From positions 12,152,001 to 12,216,000 of the forward strand of contig NC_071332.1 in the NCBI RefSeq assembly GCF_010183535.1: a stretch of DNA of 64,000 nt. Reading direction: 5' to 3'. This document shows, piece after piece, positions 1-10,708 of this stretch. A program made the translations under genes and the position numbers. Under the pieces are notes generated by a model. It searched no databases, was not told the DNA's origin, and was given only the letters and a program-made list of their open reading frames with translations. Origin of the DNA: Caenorhabditis remanei. Taxonomy: Eukaryota > Nematoda > Chromadorea > Rhabditida > Rhabditidae. Numbering within the stretch: the stretch's first letter is position 1; the number at the start of each line of letters is the position of its first letter.

Positions 1-533
1 ATTGATCAGAATTGGGATCCAAGTCCCAAAAAAAGAAGCCCGGTTACACATTTCTCAAAGTTTGCTGAAAGAAAAAATCGTACCTGTTTCTTCATTCGTG
101 GTGCATAATTTGCTGGAGCTTGAGAGTTAATTTTCTCTTCACAGATCGCCCAAAGACCACCTGGTCCTGAAAGTAAGGATAGTTAGGTTACAGCGACAAT
201 AGAAGATTTAAAGATGGTTTTCAAATAGAAAGAAATTCTACACTCTTACCTGTATCATGTTTCCTTTTCAAATGAAACTTCATTGTCGTCGGACTTCTAT
301 CATTTGTAACCCAGTGACAGAATCTACAACGAACTCCTGCGAGACCATGGGTTCGGAGGTCCGTGAAGAACTCCCAGACCTAAAAAATCATCAGTCTCAA
401 AACTTAATATTTCTCAGAAACTCACTGGATTACTCTTCTTTCTTCCGGCATTTCTCGGATTCGGAATATTCGGTGCCGGAGCCAAACCGGTTCTCATGAT
501 TGCGTCCGGGATTACTGTAGTTGTTGTCATCAT
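1..533 (-). CDS. BED-type zinc finger protein, N-terminal part (cut by window start)
   Basis: Three minus-strand exons are visible: 426-533, 250-379 and 84-166. They join in frame and give about 107 residues before the gene leaves the window. The first exon starts MMTTTTVIPDAIMRTG and ends NAGRKKSNP. The second reads VWEFFTDL..., then a C-x2-C pair (RCRFC) and H-x4-H (HLKRKH). This W...F...CxxC...HxxxxH order is the BED zinc-finger signature, a DNA-binding fold found in chromatin and transposase-derived proteins. Donors (GTGAGT, GTAAGA, GTACGA) and acceptors (TTTTTTAG, TTTCAG) are ordinary. The protein continues beyond position 1, so its other domains are unknown and I do not assign a gene name. 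A further upstream exon in the gene-free 5 kb is possible. Confidence 0.8.
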
Positions 534-3500
534 TTTCGCATAAGAATTAAGGAAGAGCTAGAAATAACTTAGGAAAAAATGAGTTAAAATCAGAAAATAA
601 GAATAAATAATATCATGTTGCAGATATGAGAGAGAAAGGGAGAAGAGAGGAAGGTAGCGAGTGGGAGTGTTCGGAAGAAGAACGTCTGTCTGTGTGTCGC
701 AATGTCCGAATTTCTGATCACAAGTAAGAATGGTTGCATCTAGATTTCAAGCAGAGATAGGACGACAGATAACGATTAGTGGGAACAGTGAATCAGCAAA
801 AACAATAAAATAATTGAAACAAAGTTTTGAATATGGACACTCGAATTGGAAAAATGTTGAAAATTGGAAAAAGAAACATTGATTATCACCAGATTTCATT
901 CTAGAATAGGATACAGAAATCAATCGAATACTAGATTTTTCTCCAAAAAAGGGAAGGGGGAGGGGTGTGACATGAAACATGAAATCGAAAACTGACCCAA
1001 TTTTTGGTTCTCCGAAAATAGTTTTCTGTGTCTGCGTATATTTAAACTACTGACTATCCTCTGGATTCTTTGGGAACATATGTTTCTATTCTTATTGTTG
1101 CATAACTACTAACTGCATAGCTAATAACTGCATTATTAAACAATTTTTTATAATTGACTCTTCAACATGTCATATTTTTGATAGAAACTGTCAGATAACC
1201 CTATCGGAATCGCTACAGTAATCTGTTTTTTCCATGATTAAAAATTTGAAAGTTCAAGAAAGAAAATGTCGATGAGACTGGTGACCGTTGAATCTAAATC
1301 CTTACGAAACTTTCAGATCTAACTCGGTCTGATAGTATTGTTTTAGATTTCAAAAAGCATCCAACTCAACCTAAAAATCTATGTTACTTCGAGGTTATGA
1401 AATTTGACAACTAGTTCATCACTATTTTTTCCCAAAAATCCAAATCGAGGGCACGAACACAAAAAGATTTTTGGGGCGTGGAGAAGAGGGGTTTTAGGAT
1501 TTTCACTCCCACCACAGGCCATCACCGAATGGATTTTTGAATTGTGAATTTCGAATTGAATTGCTTTTGGAAAAAGGGAAAATACGAGAATTCGCCTGCA
1601 GGCGGAATTTCGGAATTCACGAATTTTCGCGGAAAAGAAGGATTGAGAAGACGAAAAAATGGTGAGTGGCGAAATGATGAAAACATAAAATTTCACAGGA
1701 GCAGATTTTGATTGGAAAGGGTTTTTCGAGTTTTCAGGCGGACTCGGATTTGCATAAAATTTGTTGAAAATTGAATTTCGGAGAAAACAAAATCTATATT
1801 TAGTTTTTATTTGAAGCCTTGACTCAGAAGTCTCGGCTTATTGACTTCAAAAATTCAAATGTTCCTAGAGACTTCTCCCTTCAAATGACCTCCGCATGGA
1901 TAATCAGAACGAAAATATTTTCAAGGGCGTCTGGCTTTGATCTTTTCTCGAATGTTTCTATTGAGTCTTTTCTCAAGGTTGAAATGTTTTGAACATATTC
2001 AAAAGTATCTGCTCTATCTGACAAAATGTTGAAAAAGAAATGGGCGGCGACTGATTTGAACGGAAGAAGGAGTGGTTTTCTAGATCTTATCTCTAGATTG
2101 ATTCATCATAATCCAACTATTCAAATCTATAAATAAACCCAGACTGAATCTGGAATCTACAGTTATTTTCCGCTATATATACACATCTGAACTTTGAATT
2201 TTAATTGAAATTAATGAGTTTTTCCAGTCTTTGAAAAAGTGAAACTCCGGTGAACAAGTCAAATGTCAGATCGAACGAAAAGTGAAATTTAAGAGAATAT
2301 GTCGAAATGTATTCCCTCATAAATCATACATTTCCGATACTAACTAGCAATTATGAAGACAGAAAAGCTGGAAATGAAATTTAGGTTCGGAATATTCGTA
2401 TAATACCAGGAACTAATAATAATAATAATGAAAATTTGAATGAAAAGAGCGTATGCAACCTTTTTTTCGAAAATGTGTAGGTGGAGGAGAGATTTCAAAG
2501 TTTTCGGATTTCCAATTTTGATCTCAGACATAAAATTTGAAAAGAAAGAAATTAGCCCATAGTTTCAGGGATACGAAAAAATTAGAGATGAAGAGAGTGT
2601 AGACAATCAGACACTCTGGTTTCTCTGCTCTCTCCTAAAAATTTCTTCAAAAAAGCAATTACCTATGAATATTTTTTGAAAGTGTTGAAAGCTTCCATCG
2701 GGATTCGATGTTATACTAAATTTCAACAATTCAAAAAAAAAATTGTTTTCATCCCACGAAAAAAATAAAACGGAAATCAAAAAATTTGCAATCCGATATA
2801 TCGGATGAAGGCCATATCTCCGAAAATGGGCGGAGCCTCTTCCCTCTCTTCTGTGGATTTTAGAAATAGAAATAAGAGGGAGGGAAAAGTGAAAAAATGG
2901 GGAGAAAGAGAGATGGATTACTGACCGGTTTTGTGGTTTTTGAGATGGAAATGGATGAGAAGAAGAAGAAAAAAGATGGAAAGTTTTTGAAGCTTTTTGA
3001 CGACAAAACGAAAGATGGAACGAAACGCAAATTATGGTAAAACGATTTGATTTCGAAAAAAGAAAAGAGAGAAAATGGGAAATGAACGTTATTTCAAAGA
3101 GATATTCAGAATGTTGGGTGGGAGAAAAAAGATTCGAGGATGCAGGCGTTGGCAAGATTATGATCGATGAAAAAAGGTTGGCATTTTGAGATTTCATCGG
3201 AATATGTTTTCATACAGTTTAGGATGGGTGTTGGACTAATTGGGATTCAGATGATCGAGAGGAAAAAACGACGGAACTTCCAGATCGAACTCTTGCTCAC
3301 ATGGTCTTCGAGATTTCCGAGATTTGAGAAGCTGGCAGAGCTCTAACACACTGTTAGAATCTAGTATCAATTACCCATCAACAAAAAACTTGAAACATTT
3401 CAACACAATGGAAACAGACACTTATATCACATATAAATTCTTGAGGACCGGAACACGTAAAAAATGACGTCATAGAGGACAGACACAAAAGAGAAAGCTT

Positions 3501-5653
3501 CGGAATTAGTCATTACTTGACTTTCTATTAGTTCGATTGTCATAAGATATGTTCGCTTGATTCATGTTATTCTAGAATTCTGAAAAGAGTCGGCATCTCT
3601 TAAGAATCGTACTTTGCTGAAAAATCTATCTGAATCGGGAGACTCAAAAAGGGTTGTTATAGACATGGCGCTAATATATTCAAGAATACTGTTATTAGCT
3701 ACATTTCACTGTACAAAAATAAAAAATTCAGCGTATTTGTCAAGTTTGAAAAAGCCATTATAAACAAAAAACCAACATAGAACATTCGAGTTTAGCCTAC
3801 CGAACCTTCAAACTTTCTAATTTTCGAGTTCAACCAATTTTCAACTCAAAACACAACAAGTCCATTCAAAAAATAGGTCATTTTTGTTCAAAATTAAATT
3901 CAATGGACATGGAATACAAAAAAAGTCAAATGCCTATTCAAATTGACCTGGAAAAAATAGTGGGACACTGTGAGTGAAAGTAAAAAAGAAATTGGACGGT
4001 CATCTCTTCTTTCTCTCTTCTTCAGCCCATACAGACAGACACAGAAATATATTTCCGAATTTAATTGTACCTAATGTGATGGATGACTGCTAGAGTAAGG
4101 GGATACAGGATACTTGTTGGATTTCAAAAACAGACGAGAGGTGTCGTCGGTTGGGACGAGTTTTCAAGAAAATTTAAATGAAATGGACTGATGGAGCATC
4201 TTTGAACCAGATATTACAGGTTGTTCAGGTCTCAAAATGTGCAATCAATTTTCTACAAATAAACGAAAATTCTAACAAAATCCCCCAGTTGACGTAACAA
4301 ATTAAGGTAATCATTAGTCTCAATTTTTCGTAAAAACACAAGTGATAAAAAGATATAAAAACAGAAAAGTGGGCCATGAAAAGAGAAGAAAAAAGGAAAT
4401 TAGGTTTCTCGGTTTTTCGTTTCGAGAGAAGAATGCAGTCCAATCTGTCCGGGAAACACTCTTTTTTCGTATTCTTGTTGCAGCTGATAAGCCGAGAAAA
4501 GACAAATGTTTAGTGTGTACATGTGTATGCCTTTTTAACAATAAAAAACTGTCTTTCCGCGAAAAATTTTGGAATTAAATTGGGAGGAGGCGAGAGGAGA
4601 AAGTTTAATTTTTGAAATTTTGGAAAAGTCATGCTTTCTGAAATTTGAAACGAGAGAAAGAAGTCTGGAAACGAAAGAAGTTTTGAATCCAAATCTGTAA
4701 AATGATTCTGCTGAAAACTGAAAAAATGAAGAATTTGGAGACTAGAAAACTAAAAACTTTCAAAAATCATCAAATTCAATTTTTTCCAAAAATTGGTCCA
4801 AAACCGAAAGATAGAAATTTCTCTTTTTTCAGTGAAAACGAAACTAAAAGAGTTTTCGTAAACAATTTTTCTCTTTCAAAAAACAGAACATTTTCAAAAA
4901 AAAATGTGGAACTTTTGGAAGGGGTCTATAGCAGCGAGCCACTGCAAAAATGAGAAAAAATTTTCGTTTTTTTTCGGGGAAATATTAGGAAGAGGCCCAA
5001 AATTTTGTATGTATGAAGAGTTTTTTGAATAGAAAGGTCCCCAAAAAAGAGGAAAACTTTCCTTCCAAAGAGCTCTCCTCCAATTCAATTACTTGAAAAG
5101 AGGGCTCAATGAAATAGTGTGGAAGAAGTAAGAAACGCAGAGAGAAAATGAAGTAGTCGTCCCAATTTTTCGTCACTTTTTATGATGCTCTTCAAGATGA
5201 ATTTTAAGAAGTTGCAACATAAAAAATTGACAGAAACCGAAAATTGGGAAGCAACGAGCAAGTTTCTATAGGGGCTCATCTCTTTTCTTGAAGTGGATAC
5301 TATGAAGTTTTCAAGAATAAAACATACCAGAATACTCAAATTTACCTGAATTTAATAAAAATTCGAAAAAAGAAAATGATAACAGAGGGTTCAAAAACAT
5401 AAAAAGTAATGAGAAAGAGAATAAAAAAGATGGTAACAACACAACAACAACAATAAAAATGTGCAGTTCTGGTAAGAATTGTAACAATGAAAAACGGGGA
5501 TTGAAAACTGCAAATTTTCGAAGAGCGGTAGATTCAGATGGAAGCTTAATAGAGGAGAAAACAGTGAAAATCAGAAGAACAAGGAAGATAAGAAAATCAA
5601 TGGGAACAAAAATGAGAAGCGATGGTTGAACATAGTGGGCGGAGTCTCCAGAA
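534..5653. other. gene-free upstream region, purine-rich on the + strand
   Basis: I found no convincing coding exon here. The + strand is rich in A and G (runs such as gagagaaagggagaagagag near 630), so open frames on the minus strand are low-complexity F/S/L runs with no domain. The region lies upstream of the minus-strand BED gene and downstream of the minus-strand Utp12 gene. It may hold promoter sequence or a long 5' intron of the BED gene. Confidence 0.5.
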
Positions 5654-7895
5654 TTATCCGACCTCCATATCTTCCTCCTCATCGTCGTTATCGTCATTCT
5701 GAAAAGTGAACGGTTTTTACAAATTTACAATAATGTGCTGCTAGGGGTTTCAAAACTTTTTTTAAGGCAAAAAAACAAAACTGTGCGGCATCTCAATTCG
5801 AATTGATTGTTTCCGGCTGCGATGACATTTTTTTTAATTTAATAACGTTATCTTCCATTTTTTGTTGCTTTCCTACATTTTTCTAATTTATATTTCGTAA
5901 ATACCAGACTTGCAACGGGCCGGGCCGGAATGAAAATTTCTAGGGCCCGGCCCGGCCCGGCCCGGTGGGCCCGGAAGTTCAGTACTGAAAAAAATTCAAA
6001 TTTTTTTTTCGAAAATTTCCCGATTTTTTTTGAAAAATATTTCTTAAAAACAATTTTTTGTAGGTTTCGAAGGGTTTTGAAAAATATACTTGAGGAAAAA
6101 TATGAAAAATTTTCAGAAAATAAATTTTTGGACAAAAATTGTAGTGAAAAAAGTTCAAAAATTCAAATCCGGGCCGGCCCGGAATTTTGCAAGTCTGGTA
6201 AATACTAGGAATTTTAGAGAAAACCTAGGGATAAATATGTTCATACAACCCCAAAAATCAGGTTCTCATTATACAACACGATGAGACATTGCGTCCATTG
6301 CCTTGCCTTGCTTCGGCCAATCAACCAGCTAGCCAGTCAACACAAAAACTGAAATTACACCTAGAAAACTTAATATGGATTTGAGATCACCCACAGGCGA
6401 TAAAGATCCTCATTTAGTAGGAGAGAGAAGATAAACTGAGAAAGTTTTATAGTGACAAGGGGAAATTGTAATTTTTAATTGAATAAGGTTGCCTATGTGA
6501 AGTCTTTTGAGAGGGGTAGACATTTTAAAAGACTGCGAAATTTCTAACTCTTATAAAACTTATTGGAGTGAGGAGGGTGCGAAAGCATAGTAAGTGACTT
6601 TTGCTAACTTGGAAACCGCTTTGAATGAAAGTCCTATTTTTACAAATGATTTTTTGAAGTCCTTACGTCAGATCCAGATGCACTACTGTCAGCACTATCA
6701 GCGTCCATTTCACTATCATCCGATCCATTATCATCATCGTCGTCATCATCTTGATTCTCTCCGTCCTCTTTCAATTCGTTATCTTCCCACCAGTCGTCTT
6801 CACTGCTCTCGCCATCGTCGTCCGAAGCAATTGTATCGAAATCTTCGGAATCAGAATCGATATCTGAAAATGCCATTTAGCTATTATTTTAATGAAAGAA
6901 ATCAGAAAGATTCTGAAAAATCTTCAAGTTTGTTCGCGAAGAATAGTTTACGCTGATTTAAGGTAAAATTTGGTTGTTGACTCCAGATCTATCATAAGAA
7001 CTATATCCCAGAACATGGTTCATGGAATATAAGGTAATTCGATAACTCACCATTATTGAACACAACCAAAGGTTGTTGAACAATAACCACATTATTTGTG
7101 CGTCTTTTGATAAGATCGGCAATCGTTGAAATTTTTCCGTGAAGCGCCAACAACTCCTTGTGATGACCGACTCTTGAGCGCAGCCAGCCGATAAGTCCAC
7201 CAATTTCTTTTTCCAAATTCGGCAAAGAACTGAGATATGGCATATGAATAGAGAATGCAATTTGAGCCCATCGGATTGTTGGTCGAATGCTGAAAAATAT
7301 TTTTATAGCGAATTATATTGAAGTCCGCTTACTCTACTGCATTCCTCGTTTTTAGGCGAGACTCGATGATTTTGAGCAATGGCAAGACTTGCATAGGTTG
7401 GAGGTCACGGAGAGTCGCCTGAAATTCGAAAATAATCATTACGGATAGCACTTGCAGCGTTATACAAGGCGATAACGGGAATATGTGAAAACTAACATGA
7501 ATGATTTCAGAATTCATAATTCTAATAACAGCATCTATCTTGACACTGTCATTAGCCATGATTCCTTGGGTAAGAAGAACACATTGTGATCCTCCTGCTA
7601 GCCCGCTTGCTTTCACTTTCTTGGAGTCAGAAGTTGGGCTGTAAAACATTGTTTGTTTGACAAATAAACATTGCAGAATCTCTTACGTAGATGGCTCTTT
7701 CTCACGATCTCCTAATGGTTTCTCTGACTCGCTCAGTCGTGGCTTTCCGTTGCGAAGGAAACCATTAACGTGCTTTTTCCCGTTTGTTTCCGGCATTTCG
7801 GCTTCCACTACTTTTTCTACTTTTTCTGGAGTCGCCATTTTTTCGGGTATGGGAACCGCCACATTTGATTTCCTTGCCTTCTTTTCTCGAGCCAT
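5654..7895 (-). CDS. Utp12-domain protein (WDR43/Utp5 C-terminal type), ribosome biogenesis
   Basis: Six minus-strand exons (7687-7895, 7497-7638, 7333-7418, 7051-7289, 6667-6863, 5654-5698) sum to 918 nt, 305 residues. Residues about 120-200 hold the Utp12 domain: ATLRDLQPMQVLPLLKIIES followed by IRPTIRWAQIAFSIHMPYLS and a GLIGWLRSRVGHHKELLALHGKI-like stretch. This resembles the C-terminal region of WDR43/Utp5, part of the small-subunit processome that helps transcribe and process pre-rRNA in the nucleolus. The first 70 residues are Lys/Glu-rich. The C-terminus is a long Asp/Glu/Ser tail, closed by a 15-codon exon (NDDNDDEEEDMEVG). The beta-propeller usually found before this domain is absent. 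TTTCAG lies 6 nt before the ATG, a likely spliced-leader site. The last intron (5699-6666) hosts a transposon-like repeat. The gene diverges from knl-3. Confidence 0.85.
5902..6200. repeat. GC-rich terminal-inverted-repeat element, copy 1 (MITE-like)
   Basis: The element begins taccagacttgcaa and ends with its exact reverse complement ttgcaagtctggta, so the outer 14 bp are perfectly inverted. Internal to each end lie runs of gggccgggcc/ggcccggccc. It sits in the last intron of the Utp12 gene. The outermost TA pair could be a target-site duplication. A second copy lies at 13688-13906. Confidence 0.8.
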
Positions 7896-8399
7896 TACTA
7901 CCTGAAATCATTAAAAAGTTTCGCTTTTAGAAAATTATATGAAATCAACAGATTTCACAGCCCAAACAAAGCGAATATAGTAAGAAAAGTGTCTTGAGTT
8001 CAATCATTATTCAAAGCACACTTTAATATTCCTAATTTTGTCACAAAACCTGATGAAAAATGGAAAATAATGCCGAAAAATAATAAAAATTTGCACCGGA
8101 ATTGCGCAAGCCGTGCATGCGCTAAGAGAACGCTTGGCACATAAAATGTGTCCGCGCGAAATTCAAACAGAAAATATTGAGTTATTCGCGAATAATTATT
8201 CCATTTCACTTCCTTTTTTTCTTTTTTTCATGTCAGCGGTATTTGAATTTTTCGCACCGATTACATCACGCTGTACTTGAAGTTTATGTGGTTTTGCTTT
8301 CAATGTCTTTCTTATTGCGAACGTTCTTCAAAATTTCAGTTTATTTCTTCAAATATTCTCTTCACCTTCAGTTTTATTTCCAAAAAATGTTTTTTCAGC
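7896..8399. promoter_or_regulatory. divergent promoter between the Utp12 gene and knl-3
   Basis: These 504 bp separate two divergent start codons and contain a GC-rich core at about 8097-8162 in AT-rich surroundings. The core includes tccgcgcgaaatt, whose minus strand reads TTTCGCGCG, matching the E2F/DP consensus TTTSGCGC. The knl-3 side ends in TTTTTTCAG one base before its ATG, a strong trans-splice acceptor. Confidence 0.55.
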
Positions 8400-9621
8400 A
8401 TGTCTCAAGAAGGCAACAAAACGTTCATGGCACGAGCGTCGCTGTTCGCATCGCCAGCCGATTCTGCAGCGGTTCCAAAGAAACGAGTGGCTCGCGAAGC
8501 GCCTCTCCCAGCTCCAGTTTTCCCAGACGAATCTACTATCCAACACGAAAGTCCTCAACGCTCTCACAATCGTTCACAGAGAGCTCTACCAACAAAAGTC
8601 GTTGAACCTGCACCAGAAGTGATAGCAGATGCACCAGAGGCAGATGAAGATGATGTCGAACCTATGGAAGTCGATACAACTGTTGTTCCATCCCCAGAAA
8701 AAGCTCCTCAATCTTCACCACCACGTGGCGATACTCCATGCTCGAAATCAACTACTCCACGAAGAAAGTCTGGTCGCAAATCGATGCCAACTCCCGGGAA
8801 ACGTCTATTCTTCTCGAGCAGAGACACCGAAACAAGCGAGTGTCATGCGGCTGACCAATCGACCCAATTAGAACTTCTGATGGCGAATAGTGGAAATGAA
8901 ATACCAAAGGCATTGAAGAACTATATTCAGGATAGGAAAGAGGTAATCATATTTTTCGAAACATTATTGAAGTTTTTATTTCCAGATGAGTGAATACGAC
9001 ATGCAGTTGAGAAGAGAGATCGAGGAAATGGAGGCAATAAGAAAGTCGAGAGAGACTATGCTCAAAAATGCCACCGAAGTTGCCAGTAGAAGCCATATTC
9101 TATCCACAGTCGTCCAAGAAATTGCTCCATTGGACCTCACACTTCGAAGAGAGCAAGCTCCAGTTGATGTCGTAAAGAGACTTTACTCGAAATTTTTGTC
9201 GATAACCGAAGAAGCCGGACAGAAAAAAATAGCGAATAGGAAAGCGTTGATGGAGAAAGAAACCACAAAAGAACTGGTAATATCTCAGATTTGTTATTGT
9301 AACTCTGCAGAGTTCTGCTTTTTTGAATTTATAACAGTACACAACTCTCGAATTGGAGGTTTACTAGAATGGTGAAAGTAGAAACCCAAGAAATGTTTAT
9401 ATTTCAATTTATTTTTTTCCGAAATGTTTATATTTCAATTTATTTTTTTTCAGAAAAGTCATCTTGAACGTCTTGAAAATATTAAACAAGAGAAGGATAA
9501 ATTCCAAGAGACATTGCTAGAGAAATATGAGCAAGAAAGCACCATTTGGAATGAAACTGCCAAACAAATGGAACAACTCGAACTCCTGTCGGATTTCCTG
9601 AAGCCGCTTCCAATCTTCTAA
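8400..9621 (+). CDS. knl-3: kinetochore protein KNL-3 (Dsn1-like subunit of the MIS-12 complex)
   Basis: Three exons (8400-8942, 8986-9276, 9454-9621) give 333 residues. Residues 1-180 are Pro/Ser/Glu-rich and probably disordered. They carry an RRKSGRKSMP motif at about 121-130, like the basic Aurora B-targeted serine motif of Dsn1. Residues about 181-330 are charged and helical (YDMQLRREIEEMEAIRKSRE; LERLENIKQEKDKFQETLLE), consistent with a coiled-coil. KNL-3 links centromeric chromatin to the outer kinetochore within the MIS-12 complex. The name rests on fold, the basic serine motif and linkage to cct-7, which matches my memory of C. elegans T10B5.5/T10B5.6; the sequence identity is unchecked. 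I chose the ATG at 8400 because TTTTTTCAG ends one base upstream, although the frame stays open further 5'. AATAAA lies at 9680. Confidence 0.7.
9390..9451 (+). repeat. 31-bp tandem duplication at a knl-3 intron 3' end
   Basis: Two consecutive 31-nt copies, 9390-9420 and 9421-9451, share gaaatgtttatatttcaatt and the following T-tract. The second copy ends in the TTTTTTTTCAG acceptor used by the last knl-3 exon. The first ends in cc instead of CAG, so only the second can serve as the splice site. Confidence 0.9.
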
Positions 9622-9679
9622 AGAAATGTAATCTCCTTCTTCTGTCTGAATTTCTACTTGTAAGATAACAGAATAACAG

Positions 9680-9685
9680 AATAAA
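9680..9685 (+). terminator. knl-3 poly(A) signal
   Basis: AATAAA lies 59 nt after the knl-3 stop codon, inside cagaataaaattcag. Confidence 0.75.
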
Positions 9686-9833
9686 ATTCAGTGAAATTCG
9701 ATTTCATTCAGTTTATTGCTATTTGATTATTTCATGTTTTTCCGTATAAAATATTATTTGACTAGATGCTATTTTTGGTGAGAAGTGAGATCCTATTTGG
9801 TCCTTTAAAATGATTTGATTGTTTTGGTGAATT

Positions 9834-9839
9834 TTTATT
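9834..9839 (-). terminator. poly(A) signal overlapping the stop codon of the GNAT gene
   Basis: On the minus strand the gene ends CGATAATAAAAA. The TAA stop (9840-9838) overlaps AATAAA (9839-9834), implying a 3' UTR of only some tens of nucleotides if this signal is used. Confidence 0.65.
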
Positions 9840-10708
9840 ATCGCAAGTCTTCTTCTTCCTCTTCTTCCTCCTTCTGTTCTGATTTCGTTATACTTTTTCC
9901 CATCAGTTTTCCACAGATACCACCATCCCGAAGATTCTCGAAAACCACTTCTCCGTTGTTACGGAAGCAGAAGAACGGCATCTCAAGAAGAATGTTCAAA
10001 CCGACCTAAAATACTTTAAGTGGATTATTCGAAAGAATTGTATGTTGCCTTTGCAAAAATATTCTGTGAAGCGACAGCAGTTGCCACTGTTGCCACGTAG
10101 TCACATCCTTCATTGACAGCGTTCTCGAGACTTTTTTCAACCAACTTTCGACCAACTCCTTGTCTGAAACGTAGACTGTCTTTTCCAAAGTCTTTATGAC
10201 TAATTACTCACCCTTGGCAGGATTTTGAAACGCACAAAACGTCAATTTTGAAAATTTTCTTTGAATTTCCAGTCAAAAACGCCAAATCCTGCTCCATAAC
10301 TTGTACAAAAGCTGCCAACTTGTTTGCGTTTTCTCGGTCGTAAGTTCCGTTGGAAATCTCAGTACTGTAGTCACGATGAGGATCAAAAGATACTGTATCA
10401 GAAGATGTCGAGCAATGTTTTATGGCATTTAGACAGACAGCAACAACTTCCTGAATTACTTCAAGAGGATAAGTCTATATTCAGATGCTCATTGAGCTCA
10501 CCTCTCCATCAAATACAACAATTGAGCTCTTCTCATCTTCCAGTCCGCTCATCGCCAAATCCACAAAAAATTCGCCAACATCTTCCTCTGAACAACTCAG
10601 AGAAGTTGTGATAGGCTCAGTGACCCGAAAGTGTTCCATTAGAAATTTATGGACGACATCTTTGTGCTCCAGCAACCCAGTTTTGAATTTAAGCTCAGAA
10701 TCTGTCAT
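9838..10708 (-). CDS. GNAT-family N-acetyltransferase
   Basis: Four minus-strand exons (10502-10708, 10212-10450, 10049-10163, 9838-10005) sum to 729 nt, 242 residues. The acetyl-CoA pyrophosphate loop (motif A, Q/R-x-x-G-x-G/A) spans an exon junction and reads [15 protein letters not shown], preceded by the beta-strand [14 protein letters not shown]. It is followed by [20 protein letters not shown], the usual 'asn/gln...lys-x-gly-phe' element of the fold. The arrangement is that of nematode and insect arylalkylamine-type acetyltransferases, so an amine or amino-acid substrate with acetyl-CoA as donor is likely, but the substrate cannot be read from sequence. The C-terminus is an acidic Glu run ending DLR. 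The last intron must use a GC donor (10006-10048, 43 nt) to keep the frame. The gene is convergent with knl-3 and divergent from cct-7. Confidence 0.85.

Noticed and set aside
2607..3197. 196-codon minus-strand open frame
   Set aside because: Ser/Phe/His-rich, arises from purine-rich + strand; no recognisable family or exon signals.
5930..6208. Open frames on both strands rich in Ala/Gly/Pro/Arg
   Set aside because: Products of the GC-rich inverted repeat element, not genes.
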